64,000 nucleotides of DNA from positions 62,001-126,000 of the forward strand of contig BCGQ01000006.1 of the NCBI GenBank assembly GCA_001599355.1, given 5' to 3'. How positions within the stretch are numbered: position 1 is the stretch's first letter; each line of letters begins with the position of its first letter. Positions 50,536-59,123 of this stretch are shown piece after piece. Both the position numbers and the translations under genes were made by a program. The notes below the pieces were generated by a model, which saw only the letters and a list, made by a program, of their open reading frames with translations, had not been told where the DNA came from and made no database searches. The stretch comes from Nakazawaea peltata (lineage: Eukaryota > Ascomycota > Pichiomycetes > Alaninales > Pachysolenaceae).

Positions 50536-51600
50536 ATGGAAGACTTACATTTGAATACTTGCTTATGTACCCCACAAGGAGAGCTCCCACCACCTGTTGC
50601 CTTGGGTAAATCTGTCGATGATCACCAACCACAACAGCTCCCTCCTATTCAGACTCAACAGACTGGTCCTTTGGGCCTCGACCAGCTCACAGATATTTCC
50701 GGAATGGAAGGAAATCCTGAATTGTTGAATATGCTTCTCATTCAGAATCTGTTATTCCAATTCCAAGGTCAACCACAGCTGAACCAACCCCCAAATTTGT
50801 CTCTGCCCCAATACTCCTTCCAGTCCTCTACAGAGTCTCCGGTAGAGTCAGAAGAGGCCAATACCAACATGGTACCATTGACCCCAACTAATTTACATCT
50901 TGCCTCGATGCATTCGCCGCATACCCCTCCAACCCGACTTCAGGAACTGATGCCATATCCGTCCTCGGAATCATCCCCAGGAGATTACTACACAGATGTT
51001 GAATCAGAAGTTGAACAAACTCAGAGGAATGGGGCCAACATGGATCAACATCTTATCAATTCAGGAGAAGATTATTCACACCCTTTCATCCCAGCACCAC
51101 CTTTACTTATGACACCTGCCAATGACATCGAGGCCTCCTCTTTATGGTATGGTAATTCTCATAGTATTGAGTCGACACCTCAAAGTGTGAACATGCCACC
51201 TTATACCCCATACTCCAACATAGTTCACTACTATCAGCCACAGTTCCACCAGTTCAATAGCCAAATGATCACTCCTCCTGATGATTACAGGCACATGTCC
51301 GAAGGATCTCCAAAGACTTTCAAACACAGATACAGCAGTGGTGGAAGAATCACCAAAAGATCTAGCAATGAAAGTCTCAACAGTCCAATTCACATGGATA
51401 ACAGGCAGAGATTACATAAAAGACATTCTGAGCCTTTCATTAGATCACCTTCTAAGGTAAATGACAATTTTATCCGTGAATACGAAGATTTGAAGATTTT
51501 GACCGCCAAGAGTGGTGTCAAGAAGACAAACCAAGGTTACAAGAACTTCATCAACTACAAATTTTCCACAGATAAAATGGCCAAGAAGGCTGGGAAGTAA
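50536..51600 (+). CDS. Unknown Q/P/S-rich protein, possible transcriptional regulator
   Basis: A 354-residue protein I do not recognise. It is rich in Gln, Pro, Ser and Asn, with no membrane segment and no zinc-finger or homeodomain. The first 250 residues look disordered, with several TP/SP sites (VPLTPTNL, HSPHTPPTR, SSESSPGDYY). The last ~100 are basic and more ordered (FKHRYSSGGRITKRSSNESL, RQRLHKRHSEPFIRSPS, then YEDLKILTAKSGVKKTNQGY), which could bind nucleic acid or a partner. It sits behind the longest intergenic region of the window and has a long C/T-rich leader, both typical of highly regulated yeast regulators. The function is a guess. Confidence 0.6.
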   Translation: MEDLHLNTCLCTPQGELPPPVALGKSVDDHQPQQLPPIQTQQTGPLGLDQLTDISGMEGNPELLNMLLIQNLLFQFQGQPQLNQPPNLSLPQYSFQSSTESPVESEEANTNMVPLTPTNLHLASMHSPHTPPTRLQELMPYPSSESSPGDYYTDVESEVEQTQRNGANMDQHLINSGEDYSHPFIPAPPLLMTPANDIEASSLWYGNSHSIESTPQSVNMPPYTPYSNIVHYYQPQFHQFNSQMITPPDDYRHMSEGSPKTFKHRYSSGGRITKRSSNESLNSPIHMDNRQRLHKRHSEPFIRSPSKVNDNFIREYEDLKILTAKSGVKKTNQGYKNFINYKFSTDKMAKKAGK

Positions 51601-51891
51601 ACTCAGCCCTGTTCAATCTTATATTTTACATTGAGATTCAATTTTATTGATTTCAGTTCACTCACACTCTCGTTACACAAACTACATTCGTTCCATTCAT
51701 TCAGACCTTGCTATTATCAATTCTAATTATACCCAAGTCGCCCTTGGTGGCTACTAAAGTCATGGTCATAGCTGATCTATCTGTGTTTTTTTGATACATC
51801 TACCCGTTTCGTTTCATTTTGATGTCACTTCTGTACTTTTAACCTTTGTTCATAATACATATATATACTGTACTTTACTAAAGCGTAGTAT

Positions 51892-52350
51892 TCAAGATCT
51901 CTCCAAAATATCCAGAAGAATCTGGCATTTCAGGAATATCTTATTCCTTTCTTCATGTAAACTTTCTAATCTCTCAGTCATACGTTCTCTTAACCCAACT
52001 AACTTCTCATGATATAAAGAGAGCTGCTCTTCAAGAACCTGCTTATCAGTTTCGCTCAATTGGTCAATCTTTACCTTCGTTGGTACCACCAGCTTCTGGT
52101 TAGAGAACCGTTGTAACTCTTGGAACACTTCAACATTACTCAAACTGGACAAATTGAAAATCTCCGCCACCGCTTCATCAGAAATCGATTCAGGGTTATT
52201 CAATACCATCTCATATTTGGCCAAATCATCCTCCAATGTCTTAATTAGAAGTTCACGATCGACATACGACACCGGTTTGTCCATTAACTCTTTCACAATC
52301 TCCAGCGACATCTTTTCTCTCAATCTCTTTCTCAATATCTTTCCCACCAT
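51892..52350 (-). CDS. Small coiled-coil protein, unknown function
   Basis: A 152-residue, almost entirely helical protein with heptad-like Leu/Ile patterns in two blocks (about 28-70 and 98-150). I do not recognise a specific family. Size and make-up are like small kinetochore or complex-assembly subunits, but that is only an analogy. The first ATG (52350) gives MVGKILRKRLREKMSLEIVK; an internal ATG at 52311 (MSLEIVKELMDK) is also plausible. It is divergent from FRS2 across 220 bp that include CACGTG at 52436-52441. Confidence 0.6.
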   Translation of the reverse strand: MVGKILRKRLREKMSLEIVKELMDKPVSYVDRELLIKTLEDDLAKYEMVLNNPESISDEAVAEIFNLSSLSNVEVFQELQRFSNQKLVVPTKVKIDQLSETDKQVLEEQLSLYHEKLVGLRERMTERLESLHEERNKIFLKCQILLDILERS

Positions 52351-52573
52351 CCCCCCTCACCCTTGTTCCGCCATATAATTCAAATCAGCTCCCAACCGCT
52401 GGCGCGTACTAAACCAGTGATCTGCCATCAGATCTCACGTGTCAATAGAGCCCCTTATTCTACCACAAAAAATCGCTGCGAAAAAATTCAACGTTGAAAA
52501 AAAATTACTCATAAAGATTTGTCGGCGGTTAATGAGGAAGTGTTGGAGAGAGACAAGATAAGTCAATAGGAAC

Positions 52574-54064
52574 ATGTCTGATTTACAGCAAAAGGTTTTG
52601 AAGGTTGTTGACGAGAGCAACGGGGTTGTGGAGAACACCTTGGATGCCTTCCCAGAGATTGACTCTGCCGTCATAAAGGGTGTCTTAGACTCCTTACTGG
52701 CTAGAGAGATGATTAAATACGATACTTTGGAGAAGCAAGTGTACACTTTGACCAAGGAAGGTGAGGATATCTTTGCCAATGGTTCTTATGAATATAGATT
52801 GTTGGAGTTGATCACCTCGAAAGTAGAAGGTTTGAAGATTTCAGAAGTTGGTAAGACTATGGGTAAAAACGGATCGATTGGTCAAGCTAGAGCTTTCAAG
52901 AATAAGTGGTTATCTAAGGAAGGTGATACTTTGGTTTCTAACTTCAAGGATTCTGATTTGCCAAAGGATCAAACCGCTATATATTTGAAAGAAATTAAAG
53001 AGAAGGGTACAATTAGCGATCTGAAAGAATTACTGGATTTGAAGAAGAGAAAGTTGGTCAACTTGAATAAGATCTTATCCTACAAGGTTTACAAAGGAAC
53101 TAATTTCTCTTTGGAAGTAAAACAATTGGAGACTGAGATAACGAGTGAGATGGTTTCTTCTGGCTCTTGGAAGGAAGCCGAATTCAAACCTTATAACTTC
53201 AACTCTGAAGGTGTCTTACCTCCATCTGGTGCTTTACACCCATTGATGAAAGTTAGAGAAGAATTCAGACAAATCTTCTTCGGTATGGGTTTCACCGAAA
53301 TGCCTTCCAACCAGTACGTTGAGACTGGTTTCTGGAACTTCGATACTTTATTTGTTCCACAACAGCATCCAGCTAGAGATTTACAAGATACTTTCTACTT
53401 GAAGGATCCAGTCAAGGCCAAGAAGCCAGAAGATTTGCAATTCTGGGATAACATTAAGAAAGTTCATGAAGAAGGTGCATATGGTTCTATTGGTTACAGA
53501 TACCCATGGAAGGAGGATGAATCCTTAAGAATGGTATTGAGAACCCACACCACCGCCATTTCCTCCTATATGTTGAAAGAATTAGCAAAGGATCCAAAGC
53601 CAGCTAGATTTTTCTCCATCGATCGTGTCTTCAGAAATGAAGCTGTCGATCTGACACATTTGGCCGAGTTCCACCAAGTTGAAGGTGTGTTGGCCGACTA
53701 CAACTTGACCTTGGGTGACTTGATCAAGTTCATGGAATCCTTCTTCGACAAGATGGGTGTCCACGGTTTGAGATTCAAGCCAACTTATAACCCATACACC
53801 GAGCCATCTTTAGAAATTTACGCTTGGCACAACGGTTTGGCCAAATGGGTCGAAATTGGTAACTCCGGTATGTTCAGACCAGAAATGTTAGAAAGTATGG
53901 GTTTACCAAAGAACATGAGAGTCTTGGGATGGGGTTTGTCGTTGGAAAGACCAACTATGATCAAATATGGTGTCTCTAACATCAGAGAGTTGTTAGGACA
54001 CAAGGTCAGTTTAGATTTCATCGAAACCAACCCGGCCGCCAGATTAGACGAGGACTTAGTCTAG
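52574..54064 (+). CDS. FRS2: Phenylalanyl-tRNA synthetase alpha subunit, cytosolic
   Basis: A 496-residue catalytic subunit of the cytosolic (alpha-beta)2 PheRS that charges tRNA-Phe. N-terminal winged-helix domains (to about 200) are followed by the class II core. The core contains KPYNFNSEG-type linker sequence, SSGALHPL-like motif 1 region, FFGMGFTEMPSNQYVETGFW, motif 2 (FRNEAVD ... HLAEFHQVEG) and motif 3 (GWGLSLERPTMI). Codon 360 is CTG (53651-53653) inside the almost invariant AVD-A-THLAEFHQ block, where yeast and other eukaryotes have Ala. This is one of the strongest single codon markers here. Confidence 0.97.
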   Translation: MSDLQQKVLKVVDESNGVVENTLDAFPEIDSAVIKGVLDSLLAREMIKYDTLEKQVYTLTKEGEDIFANGSYEYRLLELITSKVEGLKISEVGKTMGKNGSIGQARAFKNKWLSKEGDTLVSNFKDSDLPKDQTAIYLKEIKEKGTISDLKELLDLKKRKLVNLNKILSYKVYKGTNFSLEVKQLETEITSEMVSSGSWKEAEFKPYNFNSEGVLPPSGALHPLMKVREEFRQIFFGMGFTEMPSNQYVETGFWNFDTLFVPQQHPARDLQDTFYLKDPVKAKKPEDLQFWDNIKKVHEEGAYGSIGYRYPWKEDESLRMVLRTHTTAISSYMLKELAKDPKPARFFSIDRVFRNEAVDLTHLAEFHQVEGVLADYNLTLGDLIKFMESFFDKMGVHGLRFKPTYNPYTEPSLEIYAWHNGLAKWVEIGNSGMFRPEMLESMGLPKNMRVLGWGLSLERPTMIKYGVSNIRELLGHKVSLDFIETNPAARLDEDLV

Positions 54065-54726
54065 ATTTCTGATATATAGTAAATCATTTTTAATAATCTT
54101 TTCAAAAGTATTCGTAAATTGCTCTGTAAGATGATGGATCTGAGATGAGACCGGATTTTATGGGCATGTAAGATTTTGATGGGATATGCGATGGATGAAT
54201 TCCAGAACACTCTACATGGCTGTGGAAGCTCCGGTTAGCACTTTATGCATTTCATCTGTCTAAGTGGGTCTTGAGACATTGAAGAAAGTTGAAATTTGAA
54301 TTTGACCTGTGATGACTGAGATGAGGCAGCCCTTTTTGTGCCCTTTTTTCTCTGTCTCAAGAAGGGCCCTACAAAGGTGGTATTAGATGTCAAATTTTAC
54401 AGGAAGAAACAGAAATTCCAGGATTTAGATACGATCTTACAAGAGTTCTTACGTTACAATATGATTCTCGATGTAATAAAACTCGATCGTCATCTTATTG
54501 CTAATGCCCCGTTGCCCTAACATTGCTGCCCCTTCAGTTCAAATTTTCGCTTGCTCGCATTTTGCGCAGTAACAAAGCAATAAAACCCCCTTATGTCATC
54601 GCCCTGAAATCGACAAACCCAAATAGCAAACAGTTCACGTAATTATATATAAGGTGATGATTCGCACCTTAACTACAACCACATCATTCTACAAAACTAT
54701 ATCAGTTTAATAATTATCTACAAATC
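54065..54726. promoter_or_regulatory. PMP3 promoter region
   Basis: 662 bp. TTGTGCCCTTTTTTC at 54336-54350 is the reverse complement of a 15-mer at 25696-25710. There is a CCCCT stress-element core at 54587-54591 and TTATATATAA at 54643-54652, about 75 bp before the ATG. The small open frame 54338-54520 overlaps these elements and looks accidental. Confidence 0.5.
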
Positions 54727-54956
54727 ATGGCTTTCACTTGTTCTGACATTTTCAAAATCATTTTGGCTATCTTTTTACCTCCATTAGGTGTTTTCTTAGA
54801 GGTTGGTTTAGGTAGTCAATTCTGGATCAATGTCATCTTGACTATCTTGGGTTACATCCCAGGTATTATTCATGCTCTTTATGTGGTAAGTATTCCAATA
54901 CCTCCTTAACTGTTTGACACATCAATACTAACAAATACTAGATTTTGAAATTCTAA
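54727..54956 (+). CDS. PMP3: Pmp3-type plasma-membrane proteolipid, spliced
   Basis: Exons 54727-54885 and 54942-54956 encode 57 residues. This is the PMP3/UPF0057 family: MAFTCSDIFKIILAIFLPPL, then GVFLEVG, then NVILTILGYIPGIIHALYV joined to ILKF. It has two transmembrane helices. In yeast Pmp3 affects membrane potential and salt tolerance, and the gene is stress-induced, in line with the STRE-like and TATA elements upstream. The last exon has only four codons plus stop; without splicing the protein would end SIPIPP instead of the family ILKF/Y ending. Confidence 0.93.
54886..54941 (+). other. Intron in PMP3 (56 nt), near the 3' end
   Basis: GTAAGT donor at 54886, TACTAAC at 54926-54932, TAG acceptor ending 54941. 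It is placed near the stop codon rather than the usual 5' position of yeast introns. Confidence 0.92.
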
Positions 54957-55250
54957 TAGGGCTGGATCATTTCCCCTGCAATCCAAGTAGATCCCTTATA
55001 TTGTATTCCATATTGTATTTAAAGTTGCTCAACTTGAGTTAATGTACATTTCTGCGCATATGATAAACTGTAGCGACAACGTTCTATTACTTTGAACTAA
55101 AGCCTCTTCTCAGTGTATCCCTAATTAATTAGGTTGAGCATTTTACGATTAATCTCTCCCCTAAGAAAATTTTTTCTCCCCTATTTAAAAAATTTTATGG
55201 ATATATCTTAAGAAGGCTCATCACTGTCACAAAAGAACCGCCCAAACAAC
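54957..55250. promoter_or_regulatory. FCF2 promoter with RRPE-like elements
   Basis: CTAAGAAAATTTTTTC at 55161-55176 and AAAAAATTTT at 55187-55196 lie 55-90 bp before the FCF2 ATG. The first shares 15 bases with the MAK16 promoter. Both genes act in ribosome biogenesis. Confidence 0.6.
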
Positions 55251-55916
55251 ATGTCTACACGTTTAACAAGAAGTAAACAGACATCGCTTGAAAAGGATGA
55301 CCTGACGGTGCTAAATACTCAAGAAGTTTCACTTGAATCCCTTTTTGATGACTTGAAAAATGAGATCTCTCAATCTTCTAAGGCTCAAGATGACGATGAC
55401 CAGAATAATAAGGACAAAGAATTCAATAAAATCAGAGATACCATCAAAAAACTCCCGAAATTGGAATCATCATTGGACAAAGAAACCCCAAAGAACCAAA
55501 AATCCACATCCAGTACTAGAGAAGTGATATTTGATCCTATAACCCTCAAACAGAAAAAGACAGTAGTGGAAACCTCTGGGAAGGAGTGGTTTAACATGCC
55601 TAAACCGGAAGTTACCAAGGAGGTGAAAAATGATCTTCTTTTGATTGCCAAAAGAGATGTATTAGATCCAAAGAGGCATTATAAGAAACAAAAATGGGTC
55701 CAACCTAAATATTTCCAAGTGGGTGAGATCATAAATGACCATTACTCTTCTAACTTGACTAAGAAACAAAAAGGTACCTCATTGGTTAATGAATTATTGG
55801 TAGATGGAGATGCCAAGAAGTATTTCAAGAGAAAATACACCGAGATTCAAGACCAAAAGACTAGTGGAAGAATGAAAGACTATAAAAAGCGTCAACAAAT
55901 GAGAAAGAAATTTTAA
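55251..55916 (+). CDS. FCF2: Fcf2, pre-rRNA processing factor
   Basis: A 221-residue nucleolar protein needed for early cleavages of 35S pre-rRNA and 40S synthesis. The Fcf2 domain fills about 105-205: GKEWFNMPKPEVTKEVKNDL, then LLIAKRDVLDPKRHYKK, FQVGEIINDHYSS and TLVNELL-like sequence, with the C-terminal basic MKDYKKRQQMRKKF end common to the family. The N-terminal 100 residues are charged and low-complexity. Length and ending match yeast Fcf2 (217). Confidence 0.93.
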   Translation: MSTRLTRSKQTSLEKDDLTVLNTQEVSLESLFDDLKNEISQSSKAQDDDDQNNKDKEFNKIRDTIKKLPKLESSLDKETPKNQKSTSSTREVIFDPITLKQKKTVVETSGKEWFNMPKPEVTKEVKNDLLLIAKRDVLDPKRHYKKQKWVQPKYFQVGEIINDHYSSNLTKKQKGTSLVNELLVDGDAKKYFKRKYTEIQDQKTSGRMKDYKKRQQMRKKF

Positions 55917-55962
55917 TCTACAAGCTCAATAAATGAATAAATAATTTTGCATTCAAAACGTC

Positions 55963-57618
55963 TCAGTAAAACTTATCAAAGATTTCTATCTTCTTAAAAT
56001 TACGCTCTCTGATATTATCCCATAACCACTTCAATTCCTGTTCTGAAGTCAGTTCCTTTTTCTGTTCATCTTTACCCAATAATTCGTTAATCGTGTAGTG
56101 GAACTCAAAGAGAGTTTGAGATGCCACTAATAAGTTCAAAAAAAAGTTCCTCAACGAGAGGATTTTATAGAAATACAACAATGGTTCATCCTTCTTATCA
56201 GTAGGAGATTGTTTCAAAGATTGAAGGAATTTGCTCTGCTTTATCGAAATCGTAGCCACTTTTCTTCTGAAGTCCTGCTCCAAATTAAATTCCTTGAAAA
56301 GATCAGAGTTTGTTAAATATTCGATAAATTCTTCTTCAGAGCAACTCTCTGGAATCACTTGTACTCTTATGAGTTCCTCCTTGATATTCTTGTTGAACTT
56401 TATCACCACGTTCTTCTTTCCCAACTTCTTCTCGAAGAGAATAAACCTATTTTGCATTACATTTCTTATGAATTTCTTGAAATTCAAATCAGTTTTAGGA
56501 ATATAGTTCTTTTGTTGTCTTCTGTAAGATGATATCAACTTGACTAATTCACTTTGGAACCCATCTTGGATTTTATATCTTCTATTACCATTAACTGTGA
56601 TTTCTGGGAGATCATTATTCCAAGAAGGGGGTAACTCGCTCACGATTAATGAACATCTGATCAAATTTAAATTCCAATCGATTAGTTGCAAATTATCGTT
56701 CTTCAATATTTTCAGAATAGCTTCATTCAACTGAGTGAATACTTCATACCCAAGGTTATTGTGTTTCAAGTTATTATATTCCTTGATATCACTGATGGCT
56801 TGTTCCAAACTTATGAAATTAGACTCACTTCTTCTGAAAGTGGAGGTTGTCAGAATTGATTCGGATGTTGTTTGTAACGAGTCAGAAGTTGCAATTCTGC
56901 TCATTGGATGTCCCATAACGGGTGTCTCCGTGTTGGTATTACTTTTCAATATGTTGGTAATCGAAGGTAAGGCGACATTTTTCAGTGAACTCGGTGAACG
57001 AGGCGAATATGAGTTATCGGACAAAACGGATCTATTGGTAGAAACAGATTTCAATGACGTAGAAGAAAAGATAGAGTTCCCAGATGTTGAGGAAGAAGAG
57101 CTTATCGAATTATTAGTGAAAGTCTTCGTTATTGGCATATTCAACTGCTGGTAACTTGGGAGCAGTGATGTATAAACATTTGATCGGAGTGATGCTGCCG
57201 AAGATGAATTTGTAGTCAGAATGGATGGAAGTGAAATCTGAGGTTGTAATCTATTTGAATCTTCACTTTGCCGTGTGAATTGTATTGTTGGTGAGGGAGT
57301 CTTTTCATTGACTCTAGTTGTCTTGTTCTCATTTCTGGTGAAGAAAGACGGTAGTATTGATGTTCTTGACTTCGATATTGAATGTGAGTTGGATCTTTTT
57401 ATAAGTAATTCTGGCTTTCTTAAAAATGATGATTCGGATTCTTGTGAATCTATAGAGTTGGCAGTATTATCATCTGTCGGTATTAGTGTTGTATTTCTGT
57501 TATTATTATTGGAACCACCACCATTATTATTCAAATTGTTGAAAACTTCAGCTCTAGCCTTATTAGTGAACAGTTCAGGTGGTTTCGTCCTTGTATCTGA
57601 TGTACTTGGTAAGAACAT
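55963..57618 (-). CDS. STD1: Std1/Mth1-family glucose-sensing corepressor
   Basis: A 551-residue protein of the Std1/Mth1 family, which in yeast links glucose receptors (Snf3/Rgt2) to the repressor Rgt1 and the Snf1 kinase. The short N-terminal PPELFTNKARAEVFNNL matches PPEYTDRARDEIRKRL of Std1. Near 310, LIDWNLNLIRCSLIVSELPP resembles LLDWDLNDIRSLLIVEKLRP, and EEFIEYLTNSDLFKEFNLEQ also fits. The N-terminal 260 residues are Ser/Asn-rich and disordered. It has a 1.5-kb promoter, long for a yeast, with a possible Mig1-like CCGGGG near 58063. Confidence 0.82.
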   Translation of the reverse strand: MFLPSTSDTRTKPPELFTNKARAEVFNNLNNNGGGSNNNNRNTTLIPTDDNTANSIDSQESESSFLRKPELLIKRSNSHSISKSRTSILPSFFTRNENKTTRVNEKTPSPTIQFTRQSEDSNRLQPQISLPSILTTNSSSAASLRSNVYTSLLPSYQQLNMPITKTFTNNSISSSSSTSGNSIFSSTSLKSVSTNRSVLSDNSYSPRSPSSLKNVALPSITNILKSNTNTETPVMGHPMSRIATSDSLQTTSESILTTSTFRRSESNFISLEQAISDIKEYNNLKHNNLGYEVFTQLNEAILKILKNDNLQLIDWNLNLIRCSLIVSELPPSWNNDLPEITVNGNRRYKIQDGFQSELVKLISSYRRQQKNYIPKTDLNFKKFIRNVMQNRFILFEKKLGKKNVVIKFNKNIKEELIRVQVIPESCSEEEFIEYLTNSDLFKEFNLEQDFRRKVATISIKQSKFLQSLKQSPTDKKDEPLLYFYKILSLRNFFLNLLVASQTLFEFHYTINELLGKDEQKKELTSEQELKWLWDNIRERNFKKIEIFDKFY

Positions 57619-59123
57619 TGTTGTGAGTAGTAATTCTGTCTGTGATGAGACGAGAATATATGAATGAGATTTGCAAGTTGATCTAATATTTCATTAATCC
57701 TTTGATTAGACTTAACACGTTACTAATACATCAAAATAACAATCATAAAAATGGCTCGTTACCACCTTATATTTAAAACGAGAGAGGAGGAAAATTTTTA
57801 CATATACAAAGAACAATACTTTTAAAATGCGGGTTCTAATACAGCAAAAAAACATAGAAGGAGAAGAAGATGGGGGACCAACATGCCGGAGCTTCGGGGC
57901 GGGCGTTGTCTGCCCTTTCTGGACCACAGATGCAGATACTTGGTTTGCGGAGAGGTGATCCTGCCCCATTTTCGTTTGCCCATTCCCAAAACACAAACGG
58001 GGACAAGGCAAAAAAATGATCATGCAACGGGCGGTAGATATAGAGGAAAAAGAAATGAAATTATTCCGGGGTTCCTTCTACTTTGGTTTTATGCGCGTGC
58101 ATTTGCCTGATTTTCTCTATGTTACATTTATTTCCGCACTGTCGGTTAAGAGAAAAGCAGATAATGGGGGGCAGCGTTAAGAGAAATTTCTAAGAGGCTC
58201 TTTATGGTAAACAAGCGATAGGGTATAGTAATGTACGATTATGTAGACTATTGAACAGAGGAATGAAGAGCTCCCGATTGACAGCGTTGTCATCCGCTCG
58301 TCTAGATCGAGGCTTGTTCGGTTCCTCTTTTTGCCAGGCCATTTCAATTGACCAAGCTTAACAACGCATAATTGTTCACCCCACTTTTTTTCCAACTTCG
58401 TCATAATAAAAGAAAAGCATGCAAGAAAAAATTAATTTCTGGAGCGCAGCAACCGGAATAATTCAACGCCGTAACATCCTCACTGCTGTTTAGGGGAACA
58501 GAAAAATTACGGCACAGACAATAATCCACCGAGCGCATTACTGCTTGTCGGAATTTCTTGTCCCTTGTGCAGATTCCGGATACCTAAACTCCTGCCCTTT
58601 TTGCTTGAAATCGATAGACATCTCTGATAGCTTCCAACGTTGGAGCTTTGAATATATCATTTGTCTTTCATCAACTTCCTACTTGCCGAAAATATTTGCT
58701 CTCTTACTTTTGAAAGCCTATTTTGCACAGAGGAAATCCCGGCCTTTTTTGCACGGAAGCAAAAAAAAAAAATTGTTTTTCTCTCCGGAATAAAAAGCAC
58801 CCTCTTCTGCTGCAGTGTGCGTACTTCACTCTGATTCGTTGATTTGTCCCGGAGCCATCTCCATACTTTGACAGCAGAACCCCATCACGCTACCATTTAT
58901 TGGCTCTCCTCACTCCACGGCATCTAATCATCTGTCGGGAGATAATGGACTGCCAGGGTCCGTCTACTCTTTATCCATAAACGCAATATTAATTATATAA
59001 CCTTTTTTCAAGTTCGGCGTTTTGTCCGCTGCTGTGGGATTTACCTTAAATAGTTTTCTCTGAGCAGAATTTTATTGCGTATACGAAAAGGGGGCGTTAC
59101 CTTATCTTGAGAGCCTTCGATTC
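57619..59123. promoter_or_regulatory. Long STD1 promoter / intergenic region
   Basis: About 1.5 kb between the 3' end of the GATA gene and the STD1 start (same strand). GC-rich words (CGGGGCGGGCG near 57893, AAATTATTCCGGGG near 58055-58068, GGGGGG near 58164, several TCCGGA/TCCGGAG) and AT-rich strings alternate. No credible gene; small frames at 57883-58110 and 58545-58793 have no recognised homology. Confidence 0.5.

Noticed and set aside
57836-58793. Small frames in the STD1 promoter
   Set aside because: Overlapping frames on both strands with no recognisable domain. The GC-rich words are better explained as regulatory DNA.
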